From assembly GCA_001899585.1 (NCBI GenBank), contig MKWE01000017.1:23141-87140 (forward strand): DNA of 64,000 bases, read 5' to 3'. The notes under the pieces were generated by a model. It was not told where the DNA came from. It did not search any database and saw only the letters and a program-made list of their open reading frames with translations. This stretch comes from Rhodospirillales bacterium 70-18 (GTDB taxonomy: Bacteria > Pseudomonadota > Alphaproteobacteria > Acetobacterales > Acetobacteraceae). This document shows positions 27,628 to 36,272 of this stretch, one piece after another. Within the stretch, counting starts at the first letter, position 1. Every line of letters starts with the position of its first letter. A program made the translations under genes and the position numbers.

Positions 27628-29385
27628 ATGTCTGTCTTTCCTGCGGTTATCACCGATTCGAGCGACGTGTCGGCATGGCTGCTGCTGATCGATGCCGTCG
27701 AGCGCCTCTCGGGCGCGCGGTCGCTGGAGGATGTCATCGATGTCGTCCGCCGGGCGGCGCGGAGCATTTCCCGCGCCGATGGCGCGACATTCGTGCTCCG
27801 CGACAACGGCCTCTGCCATTATGTCGACGAGGATGCGATCGGGCCGCTGTGGAAGGGGCAGAAATTCCCGATGTCGGCCTGCATTTCCGGCTGGGCGATG
27901 CTGAACCGGCAGACCGCGGTGATCCCGGACATCTACCTTGACCCGCGCATTCCGCATGACGCGTACCGGCCGACTTTCGTGAAAAGCCTTGTCATGGTTC
28001 CGGTCGGCGCCGCCGCCCCGGTGGCGGCCATCGGGATCTACTGGGCGACGGAACACAGGCTCGGCGAGGAGGAGGTCGCGCGGCTGGAAAGCCTTGCCCG
28101 GGCCACATCCACCGCCATCGCCAACGTGGCGCTGAAGGATTCGCTCAGTCAGGCGGCGGAGACGGCGCAGGCGCAGGCGGGGGAAATCCGCGCCCTGCTC
28201 GACAAGACGGTAAGCGAGACGGCGCACCGGCTCAAGGTTGAGGAGCAGCTTCGCCACAGCCAGAAGATGGAGGCGATCGGCAACCTGACCGGCGGCCTCG
28301 CGCATGATTTCAACAATCTCCTCGCGATCATCACCGGCAACCTCGACATGCTGAACGAGTTGCCGCAGGCCTCGGCCGAGGTGCGGGAACTCACCAGGGA
28401 TGCCCTGGATGCCGCCCTGCGTGGGGCCGAACTCACCCGCAGCCTGCTGGCCTTCGCACGCCGGCAGCCCTTGGCGCCGCGGCGCATCGGCATCAACGCG
28501 GTCATCACGTCAGTGGTGCGCCTGCTGCAGCGTTCGCTTGGGGAGGCGATCGAGCTCGAGCTTCGCCTCGCGCCGAACCTGTGGCCTGTGCTCGCCGACC
28601 CGGCGCAACTGGAATCGGCGATCGCCAACCTCGCCAACAATGCGCGCGATGCCATGCCCAAGGGGGGGCGCATCGTCATCGCGACGTGCAACGCCCATCT
28701 GGACGCGGATTATGCGAGCATGCATGTCGATGTGATCCCCGGCCCGTACGTCGCGGTCGAGTTCAGCGATTCCGGGACGGGGATGGCGCCGGAGGTGGCA
28801 AGCCGCATCTTCGAGCCGTTTTTCACGACCAAAAGCGAAGGCAAGGGCACCGGGCTGGGCCTTGCGATGGTGTTCGGTTTCATGCGGCAGTCGGGCGGGC
28901 ACATCAACGTGTACAGCGAGCCCGGGCGTGGCACGACGTTTCGCCTCTATCTGCCGCGCGCCGTCGCGGAAGGCGAAGCTCTTGAGCAGAGCGCGGCCGC
29001 TGTGCAACCGCTGCGCGGGGCCGGTGAGGTGGTGCTGGTCGTCGACGACAACGACGCCGTGCGGCAGACGGCCGTCCGGCAGTTGCGCAGCCTGGGCTAC
29101 CGCGTCGTCGAGGCGATGACGGCTGCGGCGGCGATGGAGATCCTGCTGAATGGGGAGGTGGCCCTGCTGTTCACCGATATCGTGCTGCGCGATGGCATGG
29201 GTGGCGTGGAACTGGCGCGCCAGGCGACGGCACGGTGGCCCATGCTGCGGGTTCTGTTGACCTCGGGGTATTCGGAGATGCAGTTGGACGACGGTGCGGA
29301 GCCGCCGCCGGGGGCACGGCTGCTGAGCAAGCCGTATCGCCTCGACGACCTCATGCGCGCCGTTCGCGAGGCGCTGGACGCGTAG
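27628..29385 (+). CDS. Hybrid sensor histidine kinase (GAF-HisKA-HATPase-receiver)
   Basis: A 585-residue cytoplasmic hybrid kinase. It has a GAF domain at about 20-170 (CISGWAMLNRQTAVIPDIYLDPRIP), a coiled-coil linker, an H-box GLAHDFNNLLAIITGN with phospho-acceptor His226, ATPase boxes NARDAMPKGG, DSGTGMAPEV and GTGLGLAMV, and a C-terminal receiver with Asp517 (LLFTDIVL). No transmembrane segment is seen. The GAF domain probably binds a small ligand or chromophore. A GTG at 27571 is an alternative start, but the ATG at 27628 has GAGAGA in place. No regulator or output gene is adjacent, so it probably feeds a distant phosphorelay. It is inserted between two copies of the xthA 3' end. Confidence 0.92.
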   Translation: MSVFPAVITDSSDVSAWLLLIDAVERLSGARSLEDVIDVVRRAARSISRADGATFVLRDNGLCHYVDEDAIGPLWKGQKFPMSACISGWAMLNRQTAVIPDIYLDPRIPHDAYRPTFVKSLVMVPVGAAAPVAAIGIYWATEHRLGEEEVARLESLARATSTAIANVALKDSLSQAAETAQAQAGEIRALLDKTVSETAHRLKVEEQLRHSQKMEAIGNLTGGLAHDFNNLLAIITGNLDMLNELPQASAEVRELTRDALDAALRGAELTRSLLAFARRQPLAPRRIGINAVITSVVRLLQRSLGEAIELELRLAPNLWPVLADPAQLESAIANLANNARDAMPKGGRIVIATCNAHLDADYASMHVDVIPGPYVAVEFSDSGTGMAPEVASRIFEPFFTTKSEGKGTGLGLAMVFGFMRQSGGHINVYSEPGRGTTFRLYLPRAVAEGEALEQSAAAVQPLRGAGEVVLVVDDNDAVRQTAVRQLRSLGYRVVEAMTAAAAMEILLNGEVALLFTDIVLRDGMGGVELARQATARWPMLRVLLTSGYSEMQLDDGAEPPPGARLLSKPYRLDDLMRAVREALDA

Positions 29386-29420
29386 CTTCCGCGAGATCCG
29401 GGGGGGTGGAGGTCAGCGCG

Positions 29421-30212
29421 TCAGGCCAGTTCCACCACCACCGGCACATGGTCGGACGCCTTCTCCATCGCCCGTTCGTCCTTGTCCACCGCCACGCCCG
29501 CCAGCCGCTCGGCCAGCCCGGCGGACAACAAGGCGTGGTCGATGCGCAGGCCGGAGTCGCGGGGCCAGGCGCCGGCCTGGTAGTCCCAGAAGGTGAACAG
29601 GCGCTCGGTGGGGTATAAGGCCCTCACCGCGTCGATGAGGCCGAGCCAGAGGAGGGCGCGGAAGCGGGCGCGGGTTTCGGGGCGCACCAGGGCGTCGCCG
29701 GGGGGCAGGGCGCCGGCGGCGAGGTCGATATCCTCCGGGCAGACGTTGAAATCGCCCAGCACCGCCACCTCCCGCCCGGCCGCCAGCAGGGCGGCGAGGC
29801 GGGCGCGCAGCGCTTCCATCCATGCGAGTTTGTAGGCGAAGCCGGCCTCGCCGCCGGAATTGCCGTTGGGCAGGTAGATGCCGATGGTCACCGTGCCGTC
29901 GGCCAGTTCGCCCTCGATATAGCGCGCCTGGGCGTCGTCGTCGGCGAGGCCGGGCAGGGCGCGGTGGGTGACGGTGAAGGGCACCCGGCAGAGGGCTGCG
30001 ACGCCGTTATATGTTTTCTGGCCGACCACCTCGGCGTGGTAGCCCATGGCGGCGAAGGCGTCGGCGGGGAACTGGGTGGCCTCGCACTTGATTTCCTGGA
30101 GGAACAGGATGTCGGGCTGGGCGCGTTCCAGCCAGCGGCGGACGTGGTGCTCGCGCTGGCGGATGGAGTTGACGTTCCAGGTGGCCAGGCGCAGCGGGGC
30201 GGCGGGAGGCAC
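29421..30212 (-). CDS. xthA: Exodeoxyribonuclease III
   Basis: A 263-residue AP endonuclease/3' exonuclease of the ExoIII family, acting in base-excision repair. Catalytic motifs are ATWNVNSIRQR, LQEIKCE (Glu40), GDFNVCPEDIDLA, RIDHALLS and the terminal SDHVPVVVEL. It lies 6 bases downstream of erpA on the same strand, the normal alphaproteobacterial pairing. Its 3' 300 bases are duplicated in decayed form at 27221-27540. Confidence 0.96.
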   Translation of the reverse strand: MPPAAPLRLATWNVNSIRQREHHVRRWLERAQPDILFLQEIKCEATQFPADAFAAMGYHAEVVGQKTYNGVAALCRVPFTVTHRALPGLADDDAQARYIEGELADGTVTIGIYLPNGNSGGEAGFAYKLAWMEALRARLAALLAAGREVAVLGDFNVCPEDIDLAAGALPPGDALVRPETRARFRALLWLGLIDAVRALYPTERLFTFWDYQAGAWPRDSGLRIDHALLSAGLAERLAGVAVDKDERAMEKASDHVPVVVELA

Positions 30213-30218
30213 CGGCGG

Positions 30219-30566
30219 CTATTCCACCGCGAAGCTGGTGCCGCAGCCGCAGGCGCTGCTGGCGTTGGGGTTGCGCACGGCGAAGTGGCTGCCCATCAGC
30301 GCCTCGGCATAGTCCAGTTCGGACCCGGCCAGCAGGTCGAGGCTGGCCGGGTCGATGAATACGCGGGCGGCGCCGTGCTCGATCACCAGATCGTCCTCGG
30401 CCTGGGCGTCGTCCAGCTCGAAGCGGTATTGGAAGCCGCTGCATCCGCCGGCCAGCACGGCCACGCGCAGGGCCTTGGCACCGCCCTCGGCCGCGGCGAT
30501 CTCGGCGATACGGCGGGCGGCGCTGTCGGTGAGACGGAACGGGGCGATATCGGGCATGGTGTTCAT
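30219..30566 (-). CDS. erpA: Iron-sulfur cluster insertion protein ErpA (A-type carrier)
   Basis: A 115-residue A-type Fe-S carrier that delivers clusters to client enzymes. The three cluster cysteines are Cys42 (LAGGCSGFQY), Cys106 and Cys108 (SACGCGTSF). GSELDYAEALMGSHFAVRNPNA is the ErpA-like middle motif. The chosen start at 30566 gives MNTMPDIAPFRLTDSA; a second Met at 30557 is possible. First gene of erpA-xthA and divergent from dgt. Confidence 0.93.
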   Translation of the reverse strand: MNTMPDIAPFRLTDSAARRIAEIAAAEGGAKALRVAVLAGGCSGFQYRFELDDAQAEDDLVIEHGAARVFIDPASLDLLAGSELDYAEALMGSHFAVRNPNASSACGCGTSFAVE

Positions 30567-30631
30567 AGATGCAACATAGGCTATCGCGGCCGCCGATTGA
30601 AGGGCTGGCTGCATGCGTGTAAGGGCGGGCT

Positions 30632-31783
30632 GTGGGTGAGAAGGCAAACTGGGCCGTGCGGGCCGAGACATCGCGTGGCCGGCTGCATGCCGAGCCGGAG
30701 GCGCCGACGCGCAGCCCGTGGCAGCGCGACCGCGACCGCATCATCCACAGCTCGGCGTTCCGCAAGCTGCAATACAAGACTCAGGTGTTCGTCAACCACG
30801 AGGGCGATTTCTACCGCACGCGGCTGACCCACAGCATCGAGGTGGCGCAGATCGCCCGCTCGGTGGCGCGCGAGCTGGGGCTGGACGAGGACCTGACGGA
30901 GGCGCTGGCGCTGGCGCACGACCTGGGGCACCCGCCGTTCGGCCATGCCGGGGAGGAGGCGCTGGCGGCGGCGATGAAGCCGTTCGGCGGGTTCGACCAT
31001 AACGCGCAGAGCCTGCGGGTGGTGACGCTGCTGGAGAGCCGGTATGCGGCGTTCGACGGGCTGAACCTGACCTGGGAGACGCTGGAGGGCTTGGCCAAGC
31101 ATAACGGCCCGCTGCGCAAGCCGCCGCCCTACGTGGCCGACTACGACTCGCGGCACGGGCTGGAGCTGGGCACCCATGCGGCGGCCGAGGCGCAGGTGGC
31201 GGCGCTGGCCGACGACGTGGCGTATCACGCGCACGACCTGGACGACGGGTTGCGGGCCGGGTTGTTCACGGTGGGGGATATCGGGCACCTGCCGGTGGTC
31301 GGCCCCGCGCTGGAGGCGGCGCGGCGGTCCAGCCTGGACGTGCCGCCGCCGCGGCTGCGCCACGAGACCATCCGGCGGGTGATCAACGCCATGGTGAGCG
31401 ACCTGGTGGCCGAGAGCCGGGCGCGGATCGCCGCCCTGGCGCCGGCCGACGCGGACGCGATCCGGCGGGCGAAGCGCCCGGTGGTGGCGTTCAGCGCGCC
31501 GATGGCCGAGGCGAACCGGGTGATCAAGGAATTCCTGTTCAGCCGCATGTACCGCCACTGGCGGGTCAACCGCATGACGACCAAGGCGCGCAAGCTGACC
31601 GCCGAGGTGTTCACGTTGCTGCACGACAATACCGGCCTGCTGCCGGATGACTGGCGGGCGCGGGCGGGCGAGGGCGGGTCGGCGCGGGCGGCGGCGATGG
31701 TGGCGGATTATATCGCCGGCATGACCGACCGCTTCGCGCGTGACGAGCACCAGCGGCTGACGGATCTTTCTGTTTCGGGATGA
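30632..31783 (+). CDS. dgt: Deoxyguanosinetriphosphate triphosphohydrolase-like protein
   Basis: A 383-residue HD-domain dNTP triphosphohydrolase that hydrolyses dGTP or other dNTPs to the nucleoside and triphosphate. The metal-binding residues are clear: His67 (RLTHSIEVAQ), His96-Asp97 and His100 (AHDLGHPPFGH). FRKLQYKTQVFVNHEGDFYRTR is the family signature. It starts with GTG. It ends 9 bases before the argS start and belongs to the conserved dgt-argS-SPOR group. Confidence 0.94.
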   Translation: MGEKANWAVRAETSRGRLHAEPEAPTRSPWQRDRDRIIHSSAFRKLQYKTQVFVNHEGDFYRTRLTHSIEVAQIARSVARELGLDEDLTEALALAHDLGHPPFGHAGEEALAAAMKPFGGFDHNAQSLRVVTLLESRYAAFDGLNLTWETLEGLAKHNGPLRKPPPYVADYDSRHGLELGTHAAAEAQVAALADDVAYHAHDLDDGLRAGLFTVGDIGHLPVVGPALEAARRSSLDVPPPRLRHETIRRVINAMVSDLVAESRARIAALAPADADAIRRAKRPVVAFSAPMAEANRVIKEFLFSRMYRHWRVNRMTTKARKLTAEVFTLLHDNTGLLPDDWRARAGEGGSARAAAMVADYIAGMTDRFARDEHQRLTDLSVSG

Positions 31784-31792
31784 TGATTGGAT

Positions 31793-33598
31793 ATGATGGT
31801 TATGACGCATAACATCTTTGCGCTGATGCGCGAGCGCGTGGTGGCGGCGCTGCGGACGGTGCTGCCCGACCTGCCGGAGGAGGCGCTGGCCCGCGTGGAG
31901 GTGACGCCGACGCGCGAGGCGGCGCATGGCGACATGGCGACCAATGCGGCGCTGGTGGTGGCCAAGCCGGCCCGCCGCAAGCCGGCCGAGATCGCGGCCG
32001 CCCTGGTGGCCGCCCTGGCCGGCGACGACCAGGTGGCGACGGCGGAGGCGGCGGGGCCGGGCTTCGTGAACCTGCGCCTGCATCCGGCGGCCTGGCTGGC
32101 GCAGGTGCCGGCGGTGCTGCTGGCCGGCGAGGCCTATGGCGCGGGCACGGCCGGGCAGGGGGTGCGGGTGAACGTGGAATACGTCTCCGCCAACCCCACC
32201 GGGCCGATGCATGTGGGCCATTGCCGCGGCGCCGTGGTGGGCGATGTGCTGGCCAACCTGATGGCCAAGGCCGGGTTCGAGGTCACCAAGGAATACTACA
32301 TCAACGACGCCGGCAACCAGGTGACAGCGCTCGCCTGGGCGACCTACTGGCGCTACCTGCAGGCGCTGGGCACCACGCTGAGCGAGGAGGAATTCTCCGG
32401 CCAGGTGCCGGGCGGGCTGCAGTATCGCGGCGACTACCTGGTGGAGATCGGCACCGAGCTGGCGGCGCTGCATGGCGAGGCGCTGGCGGCGCCAGGCGTG
32501 CAGGTGGGCGCGCCGGCCGACTGGATGGACACGGTGCGCGACTTCACGCTGGCGCGGATGATGGACGCGATCCGCGAGGACCTCGACCTGCTGGGCGTGC
32601 GCCACGACGTGTTCAGCTCCGAGCGGGCGCTGGCCGAGGCGGGGGCGGCGGGTGTCACCATCGAACTGCTGCGCGGCGCCGGGCTGATCTACGAGGGCGT
32701 GCTGGAGCCGCCTAAGGGCAAGGCGCCGGAGGACTGGGAGCCGCGCGAGCAGACGCTGTTCCGCGCCACCGAGTTCGGCGACGACGTGGACCGGCCGCTG
32801 CGCAAGTCGGACGGCAGCGCCACGTATTTCGCCAACGACATCGCCTATCACGCCGACAAGATGCGGCGCGGCGCAGATGTGATGATCGACGTGCTGGGCG
32901 CGGACCATGGCGGCTATGTCTCGCGGATGACGGCGGCGGTGAAGGCGCTGTCGGCGGCGGCGAACGCGCCGTGCACGCTGGAAGTCGTGCTGTGCCAGAT
33001 GGTGAAGGTGCTGAAGGACGGCGAGCCGGTGCGCATGTCCAAGCGGGCCGGCACCTACATCACGCTGCGCGACCTGCTGGAGGAGGTGGGGCGCGACGCG
33101 GTGCGCTTCACCATGCTCACCCGTAAGTCGGACGCGCAGATGGAGTTCGATATCGCCGCCGCAGTGGCGCAGACGCGCGAAAATCCGGTGTTCTACGTGC
33201 AGTACGCGCATGCCCGCTGCCGCAGCGTGCTGCGCGCGGCCGGCGAGATGTTGGGGGCGGCGGCGCTGACGCCGCAAGACCTTGCGCAGGCCGATCTCGG
33301 CGGGCTGACGCATGAGGCGGATCTGGCGCTGATCCGCCGCATGGCGAGCTGGCCGCGGGTGGTGGAATCGGCGGCGCTGGCGCGGGAGCCGCATCGAATA
33401 GCGTTTTTCCTCTATGATTTAGCGGCCGACTTTCATATGCTGTGGAACCGGGGCAGGGATGATGCTGCATTGCGGTTCCTGCGCGCTGAGCACCCGGCCG
33501 AGACGCGGGCGCGGGTGGCCTTGGTGGCCGCCGCGGCGACCGTGATCCGGTCCGGGCTGGCGGTGATGGGCGTGACCCCGGTCGAGGAGATGCGCTGA
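31793..33598 (+). CDS. argS: Arginyl-tRNA synthetase
   Basis: A 601-residue class I synthetase charging tRNA-Arg. It has the HIGH-type motif HVGH in SANPTGPMHVGHCRG and the KMSKS-loop equivalent VRMSKRAGTYI. The C-terminal DALR anticodon-binding domain spans YVQYAHARCRSVLRAA to the end. Start choice among TTG 31787, ATG 31793 and ATG 31802 is not settled because none has a strong ribosome site; proximity to dgt suggests coupled translation. The SPOR-domain gene follows 40 bases later. Confidence 0.96.
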   Translation: MMVMTHNIFALMRERVVAALRTVLPDLPEEALARVEVTPTREAAHGDMATNAALVVAKPARRKPAEIAAALVAALAGDDQVATAEAAGPGFVNLRLHPAAWLAQVPAVLLAGEAYGAGTAGQGVRVNVEYVSANPTGPMHVGHCRGAVVGDVLANLMAKAGFEVTKEYYINDAGNQVTALAWATYWRYLQALGTTLSEEEFSGQVPGGLQYRGDYLVEIGTELAALHGEALAAPGVQVGAPADWMDTVRDFTLARMMDAIREDLDLLGVRHDVFSSERALAEAGAAGVTIELLRGAGLIYEGVLEPPKGKAPEDWEPREQTLFRATEFGDDVDRPLRKSDGSATYFANDIAYHADKMRRGADVMIDVLGADHGGYVSRMTAAVKALSAAANAPCTLEVVLCQMVKVLKDGEPVRMSKRAGTYITLRDLLEEVGRDAVRFTMLTRKSDAQMEFDIAAAVAQTRENPVFYVQYAHARCRSVLRAAGEMLGAAALTPQDLAQADLGGLTHEADLALIRRMASWPRVVESAALAREPHRIAFFLYDLAADFHMLWNRGRDDAALRFLRAEHPAETRARVALVAAAATVIRSGLAVMGVTPVEEMR

Positions 33599-33638
33599 CC
33601 CGCCCGGTTGGAGCACTCCGAACGGGAAGGAGGATGCC

Positions 33639-34508
33639 GTGCGAGACGATCTGGATATCCCATTGCCCGCATCCGGGCCGAATTTCCGCGTGCCGCGCCG
33701 GCGGCCGGGCATGGACCCCAACACGAAACGGCTGGCGATCATCGCTGGTTCCATCGGCGGCACGCTGTTGCTGCTGGTCGGCGCCTGGTCGCTGACCGGG
33801 CACCAGCGCACCGGGCTGCCGGTGGTGGAGGCCGATGCCAGCCCGCTGCGGGTGAAGCCGGCCGATCCGGGCGGCATGGAGGTGGATGGCCGCGATGCCT
33901 CCATCCTGTCCGGCAAACCGGATGGCGAGGCGAAGCTGGCGCCGCCGCCGGAGGTGCCGGCCTTGCAGGCCCTGAAACAGCAGGCGGAGGCGGAAGCCGC
34001 TGCCCGCGCCGCCGCCGCCCCTGCGCCCGTCGCCCCCCCGGCCGAGGCAAAGGCGCCGGCCGCCAGGGTCGCGGCTGCCGAGGCGCCCGCCGCCAGGGTG
34101 CCCGACGTGAAGGCGCCGGCTGCCGTGGTCGCGCGGGCCGAGCCGGTGGCGCCGCATCTCGCCGAGAAAGTGTCGCTGCGCGCGCCGGCCGTGCCGTCGG
34201 TGGCGCAGGCGCCCGCCGTCAGGCCCACCGCACGTACCCCGGCGCCGCAGGCCGCCCGGGCCGGCGGCACGCTGGTGCAGTTGGCCGCGGTGCAATCCGA
34301 GCAGGCGGCGATGGCCGAATGGCATCGGCTGGAGCGGCGCATGCCGGACCTGCTGGGCGGGCGGGCGCCGACCGTGATGAAGGTGGAGCATGACGGGCGG
34401 GTGTTCTATCGCCTGCGCACCGGCGGCTTCGCGAGCGTCAGCCAGGCGGGCACGTTCTGCAGCCAGGTCAAAGCCAAAGGCGGCGGCTGCACCATCGCGG
34501 CGTTCTGA
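33639..34508 (+). CDS. SPOR-domain inner-membrane protein
   Basis: A 289-residue protein: a short cytoplasmic N-terminus, one transmembrane helix (about 31-52), a long Ala/Pro-rich periplasmic linker of low complexity (about 105-205), and a C-terminal SPOR domain (GGTLVQLAAVQSEQAAMAEWHRLERRMP to the end). SPOR domains bind denuded septal peptidoglycan, so a division-site role is likely. It starts with GTG behind a very strong GGAAGGAGG site. In alphaproteobacteria this gene normally sits between argS and nagZ; here the downstream neighbour is a hairpin and IS remnant instead. Confidence 0.87.
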   Translation: MRDDLDIPLPASGPNFRVPRRRPGMDPNTKRLAIIAGSIGGTLLLLVGAWSLTGHQRTGLPVVEADASPLRVKPADPGGMEVDGRDASILSGKPDGEAKLAPPPEVPALQALKQQAEAEAAARAAAAPAPVAPPAEAKAPAARVAAAEAPAARVPDVKAPAAVVARAEPVAPHLAEKVSLRAPAVPSVAQAPAVRPTARTPAPQAARAGGTLVQLAAVQSEQAAMAEWHRLERRMPDLLGGRAPTVMKVEHDGRVFYRLRTGGFASVSQAGTFCSQVKAKGGGCTIAAF

Positions 34509-34561
34509 GGCGCGGTTTCCTGGCGGATTTGCCAGCTTCGGGAAGAAGAACGAAGGAAACT

Positions 34562-34635
34562 CACATGGAGGCGAGGAGGCGGGGAGAAGCAAGGCAGGTC
34601 GTGCTTGCTTCTCCCCGCCTCCCCGCCTCCATGTG
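34562..34635. repeat. Long-armed perfect hairpin element
   Basis: Two 32-base arms (34562-34593 and 34604-34635) around a 10-nt loop pair at 31 of 32 positions, the remaining one being a G-T wobble. The inner part (GGCGGGGAGAAGC) is shared with the element at the left edge of the window. It could act as a terminator for the SPOR gene, but the arm length and recurrence suggest a palindromic mobile or REP-like element. Confidence 0.8.
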
Positions 34636-34691
34636 ATTCTTCTGCCGTGTGTGGGGTGGCGGGTCGCAGCCGCCCTGCGGTAGGGGGCGGC

Positions 34692-35048
34692 TCAGTCGCC
34701 CGCCGCCGCGCGCAGGCTGACGCCGTGGCGGCGGTAGAACCGCCAGACCGAGCTTGTCGCCACCCGCACGCCGCGGGCCTGCAATTGCCGACGCACCGCA
34801 TCCAGCGTCACCCCCGGCTGGGTGCGGGCGACCTCCAGCAGCCAGTCGGCCTGCGGGTGCAGCGGCGAGCGTGGCTGGGCGCGCGGGGTCTGGGCGGCGT
34901 AGCTGCCGCTCTGGCGCCAGCGCTGCGCCCATTTGATCGCGCTGCTGACCGACACGCCCAGCCGCCGCGCCGCCTCGCGCGCCGACACCCCGGTGGCGAC
35001 GGCGGCGATCACCTTGGCGCGGATATCCTCGTCGATCGGCTTGGGCAT
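34692..35048 (-). CDS. IS630-type helix-turn-helix (transposase N-terminal half), remnant
   Basis: A 118-residue protein made of two helix-turn-helix units: MPKPIDEDIRAKVIAAVATG followed by VSAREAARRLGVSVSSAIKWAQRWRQSG, then a second unit with GVTLDAVRRQLQARGVRVATSSVWRFYRRHGVS. This matches the OrfA/DNA-binding half of IS630-family transposases. The catalytic DDE half that should follow (to the left) is absent, replaced by the hairpin element. It is therefore inactive for transposition, or a domesticated DNA-binding protein. Confidence 0.75.
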   Translation of the reverse strand: MPKPIDEDIRAKVIAAVATGVSAREAARRLGVSVSSAIKWAQRWRQSGSYAAQTPRAQPRSPLHPQADWLLEVARTQPGVTLDAVRRQLQARGVRVATSSVWRFYRRHGVSLRAAAGD

Positions 35049-35095
35049 GCGACGTTCCCGGCGACTCGGGACGGCGCTGCCCCGCTGCTGTCTGG

Positions 35096-35827
35096 CTACA
35101 CCAGCCGGGGCACGGCGCGCACCAGCAACATCGCGCCGGAGACCAGCAGCAGCAGCAGGACGAAGCGGCGGAACCCCAGGTCGCTGACCCGGTGGTACAG
35201 CCTCGCGCCCAGCAGGGCCGGCAGCAGCATCGCCGGCGCCGCCACGGCGAACATCCGCCCGGTCTCGGCGGTGAGCAGCCCGCCGGCGAAATAGGCGGTC
35301 AGCGTCAGCACATGCATGGTGGTGTGGAAGGCCTGGAACACCGCGCGCTGGGTGTGCTTGTCCCAGCCGCGCAGGGCGCACCACAGCGTCGGCGCGGGGC
35401 CGGAGATGCCGCCCAGCCCGCCCATCACGCCGCCCAGCCAGCCGGCGGCGGCATCGGCCCATCGCCCGCCGGAGGCGATATGGGGCAGGTCGCGGGCGAA
35501 CAGCATGATCGGGCACCAGATCAGCAGGACCGCCCCCAGACCGGCCTTGAAGCCGTCCTGCGGGATGTTCGGCAGCAGCCAGGCGCCCAGCGGCACCCCC
35601 AGCGCGCCGCCGAGGATGAACGGCAGCGCGCGCCGCAGGTCGAACCCCTGGCGCACCGTGCGGATGGTCAGCAACTGGCCCAGCAGCGAGCAGGACACGA
35701 CCAGCGGGGCGGCAACCTCCGGCGGCAGCACCCAGGTCCAGAACACCAGCGCGGTGAGCCCGAAGGCGAAGCCGGACAGGCCCTGCACGAACCCCGCCGC
35801 GCAGGCGCCCGCCGCGACCAGCAGCAA
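35096..35827 (-). CDS. TauE/SafE-family membrane exporter
   Basis: A 243-residue membrane protein with about eight hydrophobic segments. The duplicated family motif appears as GFVQGLSGFAFGL near the N-terminus and GGVMGGLGGISGPAP in the second half. The family exports sulfite, sulfonates or related organic anions. It starts with TTG (no ATG or GTG in frame upstream), 25 bases after the NIPSNAP gene stop. Substrate not predictable from context. Confidence 0.82.
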   Translation of the reverse strand: MLLVAAGACAAGFVQGLSGFAFGLTALVFWTWVLPPEVAAPLVVSCSLLGQLLTIRTVRQGFDLRRALPFILGGALGVPLGAWLLPNIPQDGFKAGLGAVLLIWCPIMLFARDLPHIASGGRWADAAAGWLGGVMGGLGGISGPAPTLWCALRGWDKHTQRAVFQAFHTTMHVLTLTAYFAGGLLTAETGRMFAVAAPAMLLPALLGARLYHRVSDLGFRRFVLLLLLVSGAMLLVRAVPRLV

Positions 35828-35852
35828 GGGGGTCAGGGACGTGCGTCCGCGG

Positions 35853-36179
35853 CTATTTCACCGACGAGAAGGCGGTGGGTGACAGGAAGGCGTTCATCAC
35901 GTTGGCGTTGATCGGGCCGTCCTTCTCGGTTTCGGCGCGGGTGGCGATCCATTCCGGGTCGTTCTGGAAGGCGGTCCACTTGGCCTCGCGCTCGGCCATC
36001 GATTCCCAGGCCAGCATGTAGGTGAGGTCGTTGGCCGATTCGCCGACCAGCGTGGTCCAGAAGCCGGCCTGGCGGATGCCGTGGCGCTCCCAGATCTTCA
36101 GCGTGTGGTCGTTGAAACGCTTCAGCAGGGCCGGCAGGCGGCCGGGGATGGTGCGATAGACGCGCAGTTCGTAGATCAT
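35853..36179 (-). CDS. NIPSNAP-family protein
   Basis: A 108-residue protein of the NIPSNAP ferredoxin-like fold: MIYELRVYRTIPGRLPALLKRFNDHTLKIWERHG at the start and LTYMLAWESMAEREAKWTAF in the middle. The family is common in bacteria and of unclear biochemical role, often near dehydrogenases. It is divergent from the FAD amino-acid dehydrogenase and probably co-transcribed with the TauE-like gene. Confidence 0.88.
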   Translation of the reverse strand: MIYELRVYRTIPGRLPALLKRFNDHTLKIWERHGIRQAGFWTTLVGESANDLTYMLAWESMAEREAKWTAFQNDPEWIATRAETEKDGPINANVMNAFLSPTAFSSVK

Positions 36180-36272
36180 GCGGTTTCCTCCGATCGCGGG
36201 CTGTCCATGCGCCCGCACGGCGCTATCGTGGCGCGGCCGGGCGGCGGCGGATAGCCCCGGGGGAGGATGCGC

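Noticed and set aside
30581-33394. A 2.8-kb minus-strand frame opposite dgt and argS
   Set aside because: dgt and argS motifs are intact on the plus strand. The antisense translation is Arg/His/Gln-rich with no family.
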